DNA from: Opitutus sp. ER46
Lineage (GTDB): Bacteria > Verrucomicrobiota > Verrucomicrobiia > Opitutales > Opitutaceae
NCBI RefSeq assembly: GCF_003054705.1
Contig: NZ_QAYX01000022.1
Span: 62,001-126,000, forward strand
Direction of reading: 5' to 3'
Length of the DNA: 64,000 bases
Under the pieces are notes generated by a model that worked only from the letters and a program-made list of their open reading frames with translations, had not been told where the DNA came from and did not search any database. A program made the position numbers and the translations under genes. Shown one piece after another: positions 42,875-51,531 of the stretch. Each line of letters begins with the position of its first letter. The stretch's first letter is position 1.

Positions 42875-42901
42875 AAAAACGCCGCGCGGTGAGGCGCGGC
42901 G
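42875..42901 (-). terminator. Intrinsic terminator after glutamate dehydrogenase gene
   Basis: On the minus strand an 8-bp GC stem (arms 42880-42887 and 42894-42901) with a six-base CTCACC loop is followed by TTTTTG (from 42879 downwards). This is a canonical Rho-independent terminator 34 bp past the stop codon at 42935. Confidence 0.8.
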
Positions 42902-42934
42902 GGAAGAGGGAAGCGAACCGGTGTTCGCCGACGC

Positions 42935-44209
42935 TTACGGGAAGAGCCCGCGGCTCTGCTTGGCGTCGGCCACGCGCTGGATGCCCAGCGTGAGCGCCGC
43001 GAGGCGGCGGCTGAACTTGAACTTCCGCTTCTGGTAGTCGACGGCGTCCTTTGCCTTGTCCAGGATCGCGAAGAGCTTCTGCATGACCTCGTCGCGGCCC
43101 CAGTAGAAGTTCGAGAGGTTCTGCAGCCACTCAAAGTAGGAGACAACGACACCGCCGGAGTTGCAGAGGACGTCGGGGATGATCTCCAGATCCTCCCGCT
43201 GATCGAGGATCTTGTCGGCGGCGTTGGTCGTCGGGCCGTTGGCGGCCTCGGCGAGCAGGCGGCACTTCAGCTTCGGCGCATTCTTCTCGGTGATCACGCG
43301 CTCGAGGGCCGCGGGGATCAGGACGGTGCACTTAAGCTCGAGCAATTGCTCGTTGGTGATCGGCTCGCCGCCGTCAAAGTCGCGCAGCACGCGCTGGTAG
43401 CGGATGTACGTCAGGGCCTTCTGGATATCGATGCCCTTCGGGTTGTAGACCGCGCCGGTGTAGTCGGAGATCGCGATGATTTTCGCGCCGTACTCGGCCA
43501 GCGCGAGCGCCGCCTCGCTGCCCACGTTGCCGAAGCCCTGGATGGCGACGGTGGCCTTGGTGATCGGCAGGTTGAGGTCGGACAGGTACTTTTTGACCAG
43601 ATACGCGACGCCGGCGCCGGTGGCCTCCCGGCGGCCCTGCGAGCCGCCGAGCGCGATCGGCTTGCCGGTCACGACGCCGGGCTCCACATGGCCGACGTGG
43701 TTCGAGTAGGTGTCCATCATCCAGCCCATGATCCGCTCGTTGGTGCCGACATCCGGGGCGGGGACATCGACCTGCGGGCCGACGAAATTCACCAGCTCCT
43801 GCATGTAGCGCCGGGAAAGATGCTCGAGTTCGCCGGCCGTGAGGAGATTCGGATCGACGATCACGCCGCCCTTGGCGCCGCCATAGGGCAGGCCCACGAG
43901 CGAGCATTTCCAGCTCATCCACATCGCCAGCGCGGCGACTTCACCAATGGTGACGTTCTGGTGGAAACGGACGCCGCCCTTGGACGGTCCGGTCGAGAGG
44001 TGATGCTGGACGCGGTAGCCTTCGAAAACTGTGACGCTGCCGTCCTCGCGCTTGATCGGGAGCGCCACAGCGAGGCACCGCTTAGGGTACTTGGTGCGAT
44101 CACGGATGGCTTCCGGCAGGTTGATGGCGTCGGCGGCCTTGTCGAACTGCCGGCACGCCATGCGGAACACGTCGGAATCGTAGAGAGCCGAAACAACTGC
44201 TTTGGACAT
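42935..44209 (-). CDS. gdhA: Glutamate dehydrogenase (Glu/Leu/Phe/Val dehydrogenase family)
   Basis: A 424-residue hexameric-type dehydrogenase that interconverts glutamate with 2-oxoglutarate and ammonia. The catalytic lysine region is GLPYGGAKGGVIVDP. Substrate-binding segments are PSKGGVRFHQNV and MSWKCSLVG. The Rossmann fold is seen in ATVAIQGFGNVGSEAA, with an acidic residue after the second strand (AISDYTG) compatible with NAD. Cofactor and substrate (glutamate rather than leucine) are inferred from overall resemblance. The ATG at 44209 is preferred over an upstream in-frame start. Downstream lie an intrinsic terminator and the conserved unknown gene at 41195. Confidence 0.93.
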   Translation of the reverse strand: MSKAVVSALYDSDVFRMACRQFDKAADAINLPEAIRDRTKYPKRCLAVALPIKREDGSVTVFEGYRVQHHLSTGPSKGGVRFHQNVTIGEVAALAMWMSWKCSLVGLPYGGAKGGVIVDPNLLTAGELEHLSRRYMQELVNFVGPQVDVPAPDVGTNERIMGWMMDTYSNHVGHVEPGVVTGKPIALGGSQGRREATGAGVAYLVKKYLSDLNLPITKATVAIQGFGNVGSEAALALAEYGAKIIAISDYTGAVYNPKGIDIQKALTYIRYQRVLRDFDGGEPITNEQLLELKCTVLIPAALERVITEKNAPKLKCRLLAEAANGPTTNAADKILDQREDLEIIPDVLCNSGGVVVSYFEWLQNLSNFYWGRDEVMQKLFAILDKAKDAVDYQKRKFKFSRRLAALTLGIQRVADAKQSRGLFP

Positions 44210-44451
44210 GAGAACTTGGGATATCGTTAACGGTTTGGGAGCCCGCCGTTCGCGACCGCTCAGTGGGTTTCCCAACGGCAAAGGAGACGGGGGAACGGCG
44301 GTATGGGGATCATGGATTGGCGTGGAGCGTGGGTGAACATGGGGCTTTTAGCAAACGGGTTATGACACCCCGGCCCGCTGCCACTGAGTTGCCGGATTCG
44401 AGGTTGTTGTTGCGGGTGGCCACCGCGGCAGGGCAGGCTGGGCCCCTTTTG

Positions 44452-45348
44452 ATGTCCTGGATTCTCGCCAGTCTGGTGTCCGCCGTGTTCCTCGGCTGCT
44501 ACGACCTTTGCATCAAGCACTCGGTCCGCGAGAACGCCGTGCTGCCCGTGCTGTTCCTGGCGAATGTCTGCAGCGCCCTCGTCTGGTTGACGCTGATGGC
44601 GGCGGCGGCGGTCGCGCCCGATCTCGTCCCGTCGACGTTTGCGGTCCCATCCCTCACGGGGCTGCAGCACCTGCAGATGCTGCTCAAGTCGGTGATCGTG
44701 GCCTCGTCGTGGTGCTGCTCGTACTTTGCCGTGAAGCATCTCCCCGTGTCGCTCGCGGCACCGATCCGTGCGACCGGTCCGGTGTGGACGCTGGTGGGCG
44801 CGCTGCTGGTGCTCGGCGAACGTCCGACCTGGCTCGAGATGCTCGGCGTCGTGGTGACGCTCGCATCGTTTCTCGGCCTGTCGCTGGCCGGCGCGCGCGA
44901 GGGCATCGTCTTCCATCGCAACAAATGGATCTGGTGGATGTGCGCCGGCACCCTGCTGGGCGGCGTGAGCGGGCTGTACGACAAGTTCCTGCTCGGCCGC
45001 GAGGGCTTCACCGCCGCCACCGTGCAGGCGTGGTTCTCGATCTATCTCGCGCTGCTGTTCCTCCCGCTCGCGCTCGGCTGGAAGCTGCGGCTGTGGACGC
45101 GCAACGAGTTCCACTGGCGCTGGAGCATCCTGGGTGTGTCGTTTGCCCTCTTGTTGGCGGACTTCGTGTATTTCAGCGCGCTGCGCGATCCGGATGCGCT
45201 CGTGTCCCTCGTCTCCAGCCTGCGCCGCGGCAGCATCCTCATCGCGTTCGCGGGTGGCATCCTGCTCTTCAAAGAAAAACACGGACGCCAGAAACTCCCC
45301 GCCGTCATCGGCGTGCTGATCGGCATCGTGCTCACCCTCGTCGGCTGA
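44452..45348 (+). CDS. EamA/DMT-family membrane transporter
   Basis: A 298-residue integral membrane protein with about ten hydrophobic helices arranged as two EamA repeats of five. Repeat 1 ends around VVVTLASFLGLSLAGA and repeat 2 around VIGVLIGIVLTLVG. Glu residues at the ends of both repeats (VLGERPTWLEM and LFKEKHGRQ) match the usual EamA pattern. The family exports or imports small metabolites (amino acids, nucleotide sugars, triose phosphates); no substrate can be assigned. The ATG at 44452 begins directly in the first helix. An ATG at 44362 would add 30 hydrophilic residues. It converges on the KDG kinase gene, with hairpins at 45355-45426 and a terminator at 45446-45473 in between. 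Confidence 0.87.
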   Translation: MSWILASLVSAVFLGCYDLCIKHSVRENAVLPVLFLANVCSALVWLTLMAAAAVAPDLVPSTFAVPSLTGLQHLQMLLKSVIVASSWCCSYFAVKHLPVSLAAPIRATGPVWTLVGALLVLGERPTWLEMLGVVVTLASFLGLSLAGAREGIVFHRNKWIWWMCAGTLLGGVSGLYDKFLLGREGFTAATVQAWFSIYLALLFLPLALGWKLRLWTRNEFHWRWSILGVSFALLLADFVYFSALRDPDALVSLVSSLRRGSILIAFAGGILLFKEKHGRQKLPAVIGVLIGIVLTLVG

Positions 45349-45354
45349 CCTGCC

Positions 45355-45426
45355 AGTGTCGCGCAATACGTGACACTTTCCGGCGTCGCCGCGCTGCGCC
45401 GCTGTCACGTATCGCGTGACACTTTC
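45355..45426. repeat. Twin hairpins sharing a 12-base direct repeat
   Basis: Hairpin 1: AGTGTCGCG (45355-45363) pairs with CGTGACACT (45369-45377), nine pairs including one G-T, loop CAATA. Hairpin 2: TGTCACG (45403-45409) pairs with CGTGACA (45415-45421), loop TATCG. Both are followed by TTTC, so CGTGACACTTTC occurs exactly at 45369-45380 and 45415-45426, a 46-bp period. They lie between converging genes, upstream of a separate terminator. They look like a tandem pair of REP-like elements or regulator sites. Confidence 0.65.
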
Positions 45427-45445
45427 GTGCGGCCGGTGCGGGCAT

Positions 45446-45473
45446 CAAAAAGCCCGGGCGGTGAAGCCCGGGC
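45446..45473 (-). terminator. Intrinsic terminator after KDG kinase gene
   Basis: On the minus strand, GCCCGGGC (45466-45473) pairs with GCCCGGGC (45452-45459) around a TTCACC loop, followed by TTTTTG (45451 downwards). It is a canonical Rho-independent terminator 28 bp past the kdgK stop. Loop and tail closely resemble the terminator at 42875-42901. Confidence 0.85.
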
Positions 45474-45500
45474 GCGAGAGTTGAGCGGACGCGATGCGGG

Positions 45501-46598
45501 TCACCGCACCACGCGGGCGCCGCCGCCCTTGATCTGCTTCTCGACTTCCTTGCGGGTCGCCATGGAGGTGTCGCCCGGGGTGGTCGAGGCGAGCGCGCCA
45601 TGCGCCGCGCCATACTCAACGGCCTTCTGCGGGTCGTTGAACTCGAGGAAGCCGAACTGCAGGCCGGACGCGAAGCTGTCGCCGCCGCCGACGCGGTCGA
45701 GGATCTCGAGCTCCGGATACTTGCGGCTCTCGTAGAACTTGCCGTCGTGCCAGAGGATCGCGCTCCAGTCGTTCTTCGTGGCGGTGATCACGCGGCGCAG
45801 CGTCGTGGCGGCCACCTTGAAGTTCGGATACGTCTTCACGGCCGTCGCGATCATGTCCTTGAACGCGTCGAGCTCGATCTTGCTGATGTTGTGGTCGGCA
45901 CCCTTGACCTCGAAGCCGAGCGAGGCGGTGAAATCCTCCTCGTTGCCGATCATGACATCGACGTATTTCGCGATCTCGCGGTTGACCTCTTGGGCCTTCT
46001 GCAGGCCGCCGATGGTCTTCCAGAGCGAGGGGCGGTAGTTCAGGTCGTAGCTGACGATGGTGCCGTGCTTGTTCGCGGCCTTCACCGCCTCGATCGTGAG
46101 GGCGGCGGTCGTCTCGGAGAGGGCGGCAAAGATGCCGCCGGTGTGGAACCAGCGCACGCCGAGCTTGCCGAAGATGTGCTCCCAGTCGAAGTCACCCGGC
46201 TTGAGTTGCGAAGCGGCGGTGTTGCCGCGGTCAGGAGCGCCGACGGCACCGCGGATGCCAAAGCCGCGCTCGGTGAAGTTGAGGCCGTTGCGGACGTTGC
46301 GGCCGATGCCGTCATCCTCGCGCCACTTGATGAAATCCGTGGCGACGCCGCCCTGCATGATGAAGTCCTCGACGAGGTGGCCGACCTCGTTGTCGACGAA
46401 AGCCGTCGCCACAGCGGTCTTGTAACCAAAGCACTTCCGGAGACCGCGCGAGGTATTGTACTCGCCACCGCCCTCCCAAACTTTGAATTCGCGCGCGGTG
46501 CGAATCCGGCCCTCGCCGGGGTCAAGGCGCAGCATGACTTCGCCCAGAGACAGCTGGTCGAACGCGCAGGATTTGGCAGGCTTGATATTAAGGCTCAT
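45501..46598 (-). CDS. kdgK: 2-keto-3-deoxygluconate kinase, PfkB/ribokinase family
   Basis: A 365-residue sugar kinase. The PfkB C-terminal signature with the catalytic aspartate is DRVGGGDSFASGL. SYDLNYRPSLWK is typical of KDG kinases, as are GEVMLRLDPGEGRIR near the N terminus and WFHTGGIFAALS in the middle. It phosphorylates 2-keto-3-deoxygluconate, the intermediate of pectin, alginate and uronate breakdown, to KDPG. This connects with the PL10 pectate lyase about 12 kb away, although no shared regulatory site is obvious. At 365 residues it is somewhat longer than E. coli KdgK (about 310). The ATG at 46598 removes an 86-residue Arg/Pro-rich extension. A terminator follows at 45446-45473. 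Confidence 0.88.
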   Translation of the reverse strand: MSLNIKPAKSCAFDQLSLGEVMLRLDPGEGRIRTAREFKVWEGGGEYNTSRGLRKCFGYKTAVATAFVDNEVGHLVEDFIMQGGVATDFIKWREDDGIGRNVRNGLNFTERGFGIRGAVGAPDRGNTAASQLKPGDFDWEHIFGKLGVRWFHTGGIFAALSETTAALTIEAVKAANKHGTIVSYDLNYRPSLWKTIGGLQKAQEVNREIAKYVDVMIGNEEDFTASLGFEVKGADHNISKIELDAFKDMIATAVKTYPNFKVAATTLRRVITATKNDWSAILWHDGKFYESRKYPELEILDRVGGGDSFASGLQFGFLEFNDPQKAVEYGAAHGALASTTPGDTSMATRKEVEKQIKGGGARVVR

Positions 46599-46791
46599 AG
46601 AAAAAACCGTGGTTGAGGTTCGATAGGCGGCTGAGAGGGAAGAAAAGCGCGGTTCCCGGGTCAAGCGTGCTGGGCGGCTGGGAAACTCCCCAAGACCCTC
46701 AAGGCCGGTCAGGCGCCCCGGCCTCCCGGTCGCCACCCCGCGTGCCAGCAGCCCCAGGCTGGACGCCCGCCGCGTCGGCGCGGCCGCGCGG

Positions 46792-48915
46792 CTACTCCGA
46801 CCCGCCGGCGTAGCAGTCGCGGCAGGTGCGGTAGGGCGACGAGGGTAGGAGGGCACGGCCGCATTGCCGGCACTCCCGGCGGGTCAGCCCCTGCTTTCCC
46901 CAGTTACGGCGTAGGATGGCCTGCGTCTGCTCGGTGGCCTCGCGGCGGAGTTCCTCCACGTAACGGCCATCGTTGAACGCCTCGGGAAACTTCAGCGCGA
47001 GCCAGCGGTAGACGGTCGTGAGCTTCAGCGTTTCTTCGAGCGACTCGAGTCCGCCGGCCGCGTCCATCCGGCGGGGAAAAGCGACCGTCTTCTCCGCGTC
47101 GAGCAGTTCGAGCCACTCCGCAAACGTGCTGCGGAAAAGGTGCTCGTCGAGGTCGAGCGGGGTGCATGCCAGGGTGTACCGCTGCTCGACCGAAAGGGAG
47201 GAGGCGTAGGTGTCGACGAGTCCTGCCGCGGCAAACACGTCGTCCTGCACGTCTGGAAAGAACGTGCCGGCGGGAAACGTGAGCCGGGTGCGAAAGAACT
47301 CCAGAATGGGCACGAGCCGTTCGAGCTTCAGCAGGTCGGCGATGGCCCGCACGTGCATCGTCGTGGGTGCCGCCGGGAGCACGTTGAGCGGCGGCATCTG
47401 CTGCGCCTCGGCGAGTGCGGCTTCGATCCGGCGGCCGTCACGCGCCGAGAAAGCCGCGACCCAGCCCGTTGCGCCCGGGCCGCGCCCCGCCCGGCCGGCG
47501 ATCTGCATGATCTCAGCGGGGTCGAGCCGGCGGTTGATCTCCCCGTCGAATTTGTCGGTTTCGTAGAACGCCACGCGGTCGAGCGGCAGGTTAAGACCGA
47601 GCCCGATCGCGTCCGTCGCGCAGACGATGTCGGCTTCGCCCTCGCGGAAACGGCGTGCCTCGTTGCGTCGCACCTCGGGCGAGAGACCGCCGTAGATGAC
47701 GGCGACGCGCTGGCCGCGCGACTCGAACATCGCCTTCAGTTCGAGCACCATGGTGCGCGAGAACCCGATGACGGCCGTTCGCGGCGGCAGGTGATGCCAA
47801 TCGATCAGGCCCTCGTACTTGAGGGCGCCCTGCCGTTGGCGGTGGTGCACCTCGAGTTGGTCGCCACAGAGTTCGGCGAGGCGGCGGATCACCGGCTCGG
47901 TCGCGTCAGGCCCGGTGACGATCAGGGTGTCCGCCGCCACGCCGCAGTACGCAGCGACCCACGCCCAGCCGCGGTCGCGATCGAACGCGAGCTGGATCTC
48001 GTCGATCACGGCGACGGCGAAGCGCCGCGAAAAGTCTGTCATCTCCACCGTGCGCGCCGAGTGCGTATCTGAGGTGATGTCACGTTCTTCGCCGGTGATC
48101 AGCGAACACGGACGGCCCAGTTCCACGAGGCGGTCGCGCTGCTCGAGGGCGAGCAGCCGCAGCGGGCCCAGGTACATGCCGGTCGGGGCGTCACGCAACG
48201 CGAGCACCGCGTGGTGGGTCTTGCCGGAGTTCGTGGGCCCGAGCCAGGCGACGACCTTGCGCTTCAACCCGCGCGCGACCGGGAAGCATTGCAGATAGTC
48301 GAGAAACCCCGGGTTTCGCTCGGCGAGGCCGTCGAGGAGCGTGCGATCGACGGCGTGCGTGCAGGCGAGGCGGATGCGGTGAAACACGTCCTTGCGATCC
48401 GTGAGCAGGGGAGGCTGCGGCTCCGCGGCGCGGTTCACGTCGACCTGGCGGAGCACGCCCCAGCCTTCGTAACGCGGCGGGGTCTCGCGCAGCCGGCGCT
48501 CGACCTCGGCCGTGCCGCCGGGCTTGCGGCGCCGCAGGTCGGCCGCGACCGCCGCCGGGCCGCGCGTGACGACGTCGATGGCAAGCACGGCCAGCTTGAG
48601 CAACACCGGCGAGAGCACGGGCAGCGCGACGCCCGGCTGGAGCGTCACCGTCGCCGGCAGCAGGACGGTGATCTCGTCGCTCGGCTCGAGGTAATTGCCG
48701 AAGCGCAGGCCGGCATCGGGCGCGGCGGCGGCGAGTTGTTCCACCGTCAGCCGGGCCAGACTGGAGCGCACGCCGCCGACGCGCACGCGCGGTCCGATCG
48801 GCGCGCGCAAGAAGGCGTCCGCCAACTCGGTGTCCTCAAGCCCGAGCTCCGCCAGCAGCGACTGGCGTGCGCCCGTCACCACTTCCTCATGCGTCCACTC
48901 GCGTTCGAGATCCAT
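46792..48915 (-). CDS. Suv3-like DEIQ-box RNA helicase with C-terminal zinc ribbon
   Basis: A 707-residue superfamily 2 helicase most like the mitochondrial Suv3/SUPV3L1 group. Walker A is WLGPTNSGKTHHA (about 224-236), followed by MYLGPLRLLALE and SLITGEE. The DExx box is DEIQ in VIDEIQLAFDRDRGWAW, the Suv3 variant. Motif VI is MQIAGRAGRG. About 220 residues precede the helicase core and match nothing I recognise. The C terminus has two CxxC pairs (CRQCG and CRDCY), a likely zinc ribbon. Suv3 works with exoribonucleases in RNA decay; here no ribonuclease gene is adjacent. The ATG at 48915 removes a low-complexity extension. It is divergent from the TAXI gene, with 108 bp between the starts. 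Confidence 0.88.
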   Translation of the reverse strand: MDLEREWTHEEVVTGARQSLLAELGLEDTELADAFLRAPIGPRVRVGGVRSSLARLTVEQLAAAAPDAGLRFGNYLEPSDEITVLLPATVTLQPGVALPVLSPVLLKLAVLAIDVVTRGPAAVAADLRRRKPGGTAEVERRLRETPPRYEGWGVLRQVDVNRAAEPQPPLLTDRKDVFHRIRLACTHAVDRTLLDGLAERNPGFLDYLQCFPVARGLKRKVVAWLGPTNSGKTHHAVLALRDAPTGMYLGPLRLLALEQRDRLVELGRPCSLITGEERDITSDTHSARTVEMTDFSRRFAVAVIDEIQLAFDRDRGWAWVAAYCGVAADTLIVTGPDATEPVIRRLAELCGDQLEVHHRQRQGALKYEGLIDWHHLPPRTAVIGFSRTMVLELKAMFESRGQRVAVIYGGLSPEVRRNEARRFREGEADIVCATDAIGLGLNLPLDRVAFYETDKFDGEINRRLDPAEIMQIAGRAGRGPGATGWVAAFSARDGRRIEAALAEAQQMPPLNVLPAAPTTMHVRAIADLLKLERLVPILEFFRTRLTFPAGTFFPDVQDDVFAAAGLVDTYASSLSVEQRYTLACTPLDLDEHLFRSTFAEWLELLDAEKTVAFPRRMDAAGGLESLEETLKLTTVYRWLALKFPEAFNDGRYVEELRREATEQTQAILRRNWGKQGLTRRECRQCGRALLPSSPYRTCRDCYAGGSE

Positions 48916-49023
48916 GGGCGGCACTGTCCCGGGCGGCTGGCGGATGTCAAAGCCCCGGGGGGCGGGCCGCCGGAAAACGAGGTGGATATCCCGCCGGAGG
49001 GATGGTTCGCTGCGTCTCCGTCC

Positions 49024-50385
49024 ATGGACACCACCTCCCCGAAGACCACCCGGCCGCGCATGATCGTCGCGTTGATGGAGACCTTTGGCCTGCGCCTGTG
49101 GGCGGCGGTCCTTGTCGCCTCGCTCCTCGCGCTGCTCGGCGTGGCCGCGATCATCTGGATCGTGCTCTCGTCGCCGCCGCGCGTGATCACAATCACCAGC
49201 GGGCCGCCGGGGAGTTCGTTCCAGCGCAACGCCGAGCGCTACAAGGCCGAACTCGCCAAGCACGGGGTGGAGCTGCGGATCCTGAGTTCGGGCGGCTCAC
49301 TGGAGAACCTGAAGCGGCTCCAGGCGCCCGAGTCGGGGGTGGACATCGGCTTCGTGCAAGGTGGGCTCACCGAGGGGGTGCCGCCGCCGAATCTCGTCTC
49401 GCTCGGCAGCATCGCTTACCAGCCGCTCTGGCTCTTCTACCGCGGCGCGCCGATCAGCCGGTTGTCGGAACTCGCCAGCCGGCGCATCGCGGTCGGGGCT
49501 GTCGGCAGCGGCACGCGCGCGCTCGCGATGACGTTGCTCCTGGCCAACGGCGTGACGCCGCAGCAGGCGACGCTGGTAGAGGACGATGCCGAAAGGGCGT
49601 CGGGCGGGCTGATCGAGGGGCGGCTCGATGCGGTATTTCTCATGGGCGACTCGGCGCCAACGCAGGTGTTGCGCACGCTGCTGCGGACGCCGGAGGTGCA
49701 GCTGTATGATTTCACCCAGGCCGACGCGTACGTGCGACGGTACCCGTATCTCAACAAGACGGTGCTGCCGCAGGGCTCGTTTGACCTCGGGAAGAACCTG
49801 CCGGCGCGCAACGTCACCCTGCTCAGTCCGACCGTGGAACTGGTGGCGAAGAAAGGGCTACATCCGGCGCTCACCGACCTCGTGCTCGGGGTGGCGCAAG
49901 GCATCCACCGGCGGGCGAGCCTGTTGCAGAAGCAGGGTGAGTTTCCGGCGCCGCTGGAGCACGAGTTCACGCTGAGCGAGGATGCGCTGCGGTACTACAA
50001 GTCGGGCAAAGGCGTGGTGTACCGGCTGGTGGGCTCGTTCTGGGTGGCAAACCTGATCAATCGCGTGCTCCTCGCGCTGGTGCCGCTGATCTTGGTGCTG
50101 GTCCCGGCGATGCGGGTGCTGCCGTTGATCTACCGCTGGAGCATCCAGCTGCGACTGTACCGGTGTTACCGACCGCTGATGCTGCTCGAGCGCGATGCGG
50201 CGGGACCGCTGACGAAGGCGCGCGGCGAAGAACTGCTGGCGCGGCTCGATATCGTGGAGCAGGCGGTGAACCGGCTGCGCGTGCCGGCGTCGTTCGCGGA
50301 CCAGTTCTACGAGTTGCGGCAGCACATCGTTTTCGTGCGCCGGCGCATCCGGCTGGCGATGCTCTCCGCGTCGTCTGCGCACTGA
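49024..50385 (+). CDS. TAXI-family TRAP transporter solute-binding protein, membrane anchored
   Basis: A 453-residue protein with an N-terminal membrane helix (about 22-48) and a periplasmic solute-binding domain of the TAXI type. The opening segment ITITSGPPGSSFQRNAERYKAELAKHG and the later GSLENLKRLQAPESGVDIGFVQGG match the TRAP/TAXI substrate-binding fold. A second membrane region (about 345-372) is followed by a cytoplasmic tail. The tail contains Arg/Leu-rich helices (RLDIVEQAVNRLRVP). No TRAP permease gene (fused or split 4TM/12TM) lies next to it, so it may work as a stand-alone sensor or with a distant permease. The ATG at 49024 is the start compatible with the helix. Confidence 0.85.
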   Translation: MDTTSPKTTRPRMIVALMETFGLRLWAAVLVASLLALLGVAAIIWIVLSSPPRVITITSGPPGSSFQRNAERYKAELAKHGVELRILSSGGSLENLKRLQAPESGVDIGFVQGGLTEGVPPPNLVSLGSIAYQPLWLFYRGAPISRLSELASRRIAVGAVGSGTRALAMTLLLANGVTPQQATLVEDDAERASGGLIEGRLDAVFLMGDSAPTQVLRTLLRTPEVQLYDFTQADAYVRRYPYLNKTVLPQGSFDLGKNLPARNVTLLSPTVELVAKKGLHPALTDLVLGVAQGIHRRASLLQKQGEFPAPLEHEFTLSEDALRYYKSGKGVVYRLVGSFWVANLINRVLLALVPLILVLVPAMRVLPLIYRWSIQLRLYRCYRPLMLLERDAAGPLTKARGEELLARLDIVEQAVNRLRVPASFADQFYELRQHIVFVRRRIRLAMLSASSAH

Positions 50386-50540
50386 GGTCCGCGCCCGGCA
50401 GCACGCGGAGGCGAAGGCGTAAGGAGCAAGGCTTAAGGTTCGGACCGCGGTTGGGAGGTGGGGCGGCCATCGGCACCGCTGGCCGGGGAAAGGACGGTCC
50501 AGGCGGAGAAAGTTGCGGCAGGTCATAACTACATCGCGAC

Positions 50541-51326
50541 ATGGCGAAGACGTACGTATCCAAATCAGAGGGCGCCCGCGGGCGCACTGAGCAGCTCAAT
50601 GGCTTCGAAATGTACTTCGAGGAGTACGGCGCCGGGGAGCCGCTGGTACTCCTGCATGGCTTCGGCGGTTGCACGCAGAACTGGCACCCGTTCATCGCGC
50701 CGCTGGCCGAGCGGTACCGACTCATCGTCGTGGATCTGCGGGGACACGGGTTCTCGACGAATCCGGAGAACACCTTTACCCACCGACAGGCGGCGCGGGA
50801 CGTGTTCGCGCTGCTCGACAGACTCGACGTCGGCCGATTTTCCGCGATGGGCATGAGCACCGGCGGAATGACGCTCCTGCACATGGCGACGACCCAGCCT
50901 GAGCGCGTCGCGGCGATGGTCTTGATCAGCGCGACGTCTCACTTCCCGGACGAGGCCCGGGCCATCATGCAACGGGCTTCGTTCGCCACGATGCCGCGGG
51001 AAGTGCAGGCGATGTACCGTGAGTGCGCCAAGCGCGGCGACGCGCAGATCCGGGAGCTGATCGCCCAATTCAATGCCTTCCACGACAACCATGACGACAT
51101 GGCCTTCACCGCGGCGACGCTGGCGACGATCACGGCCCGCACGCTCGTGGTGCACGGTGATCGCGACCGGTTCTTCCCGGCGGAAATCGCCCTCGACCTC
51201 CACCGCTCGATCCCTGGCGCGGCGCTCTGGATCATCCCTGGCGGCGAGCACGTGCCCATCTTCGATCGCGACGTTCCCTTCACCACCACCGCGCTGCGGT
51301 TCCTCGCCGCACCCCATGCCGCGTAG
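50541..51326 (+). CDS. Alpha/beta hydrolase
   Basis: A 261-residue cytoplasmic alpha/beta hydrolase. The oxyanion region is LLHGFGGCTQNW. The nucleophile elbow reads GMSTGGMTLL, with Ser as nucleophile. The catalytic aspartate is in VVHGDRDRFFP and the histidine in IPGGEHVPIF. The fold is closest to haloperoxidase/BioH-like hydrolases; the substrate is unknown. No signal peptide is seen. The ATG at 50541 has no obvious Shine-Dalgarno sequence. It is followed after 205 bp by rapA on the same strand. Confidence 0.9.
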   Translation: MAKTYVSKSEGARGRTEQLNGFEMYFEEYGAGEPLVLLHGFGGCTQNWHPFIAPLAERYRLIVVDLRGHGFSTNPENTFTHRQAARDVFALLDRLDVGRFSAMGMSTGGMTLLHMATTQPERVAAMVLISATSHFPDEARAIMQRASFATMPREVQAMYRECAKRGDAQIRELIAQFNAFHDNHDDMAFTAATLATITARTLVVHGDRDRFFPAEIALDLHRSIPGAALWIIPGGEHVPIFDRDVPFTTTALRFLAAPHAA

Positions 51327-51358
51327 CGAGCGCGAAGCGGGCTCGCACGTGACGTGCG
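51326..51358 (+). terminator. Overlapping dyads between alpha/beta hydrolase gene and rapA
   Basis: GCGAGC (51326-51331) can pair with GCTCGC (51341-51346). The 15-base dyad CGCACGTGACGTGCG (51344-51358) overlaps the right arm. The first begins at the last base of the hydrolase stop codon. No T-run follows. It is either a weak terminator or an operator for rapA. Confidence 0.3.
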
Positions 51359-51531
51359 TCGGCGGCGGCGACCAACTCGCGCCACCTTCGCGTCGGCGCC
51401 GCTATGGTTTACCTGCCCCGAGGCGTCCCCACCGCGACCAGAGTCGCCGCCTCCGGGCGGCGCCAATCGTTAACCACCGGCGTCACGGCGCGTAGCTTGA
51501 AATGGCGGCGAAGGGGCGTCCTCATGGTGCG

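Noticed and set aside
41282-42892. 536-codon plus-strand frame opposite the conserved protein of unknown function
   Set aside because: The opposite strand holds the conserved-looking protein, and this frame has His/Glu/Arg-rich shadow composition.
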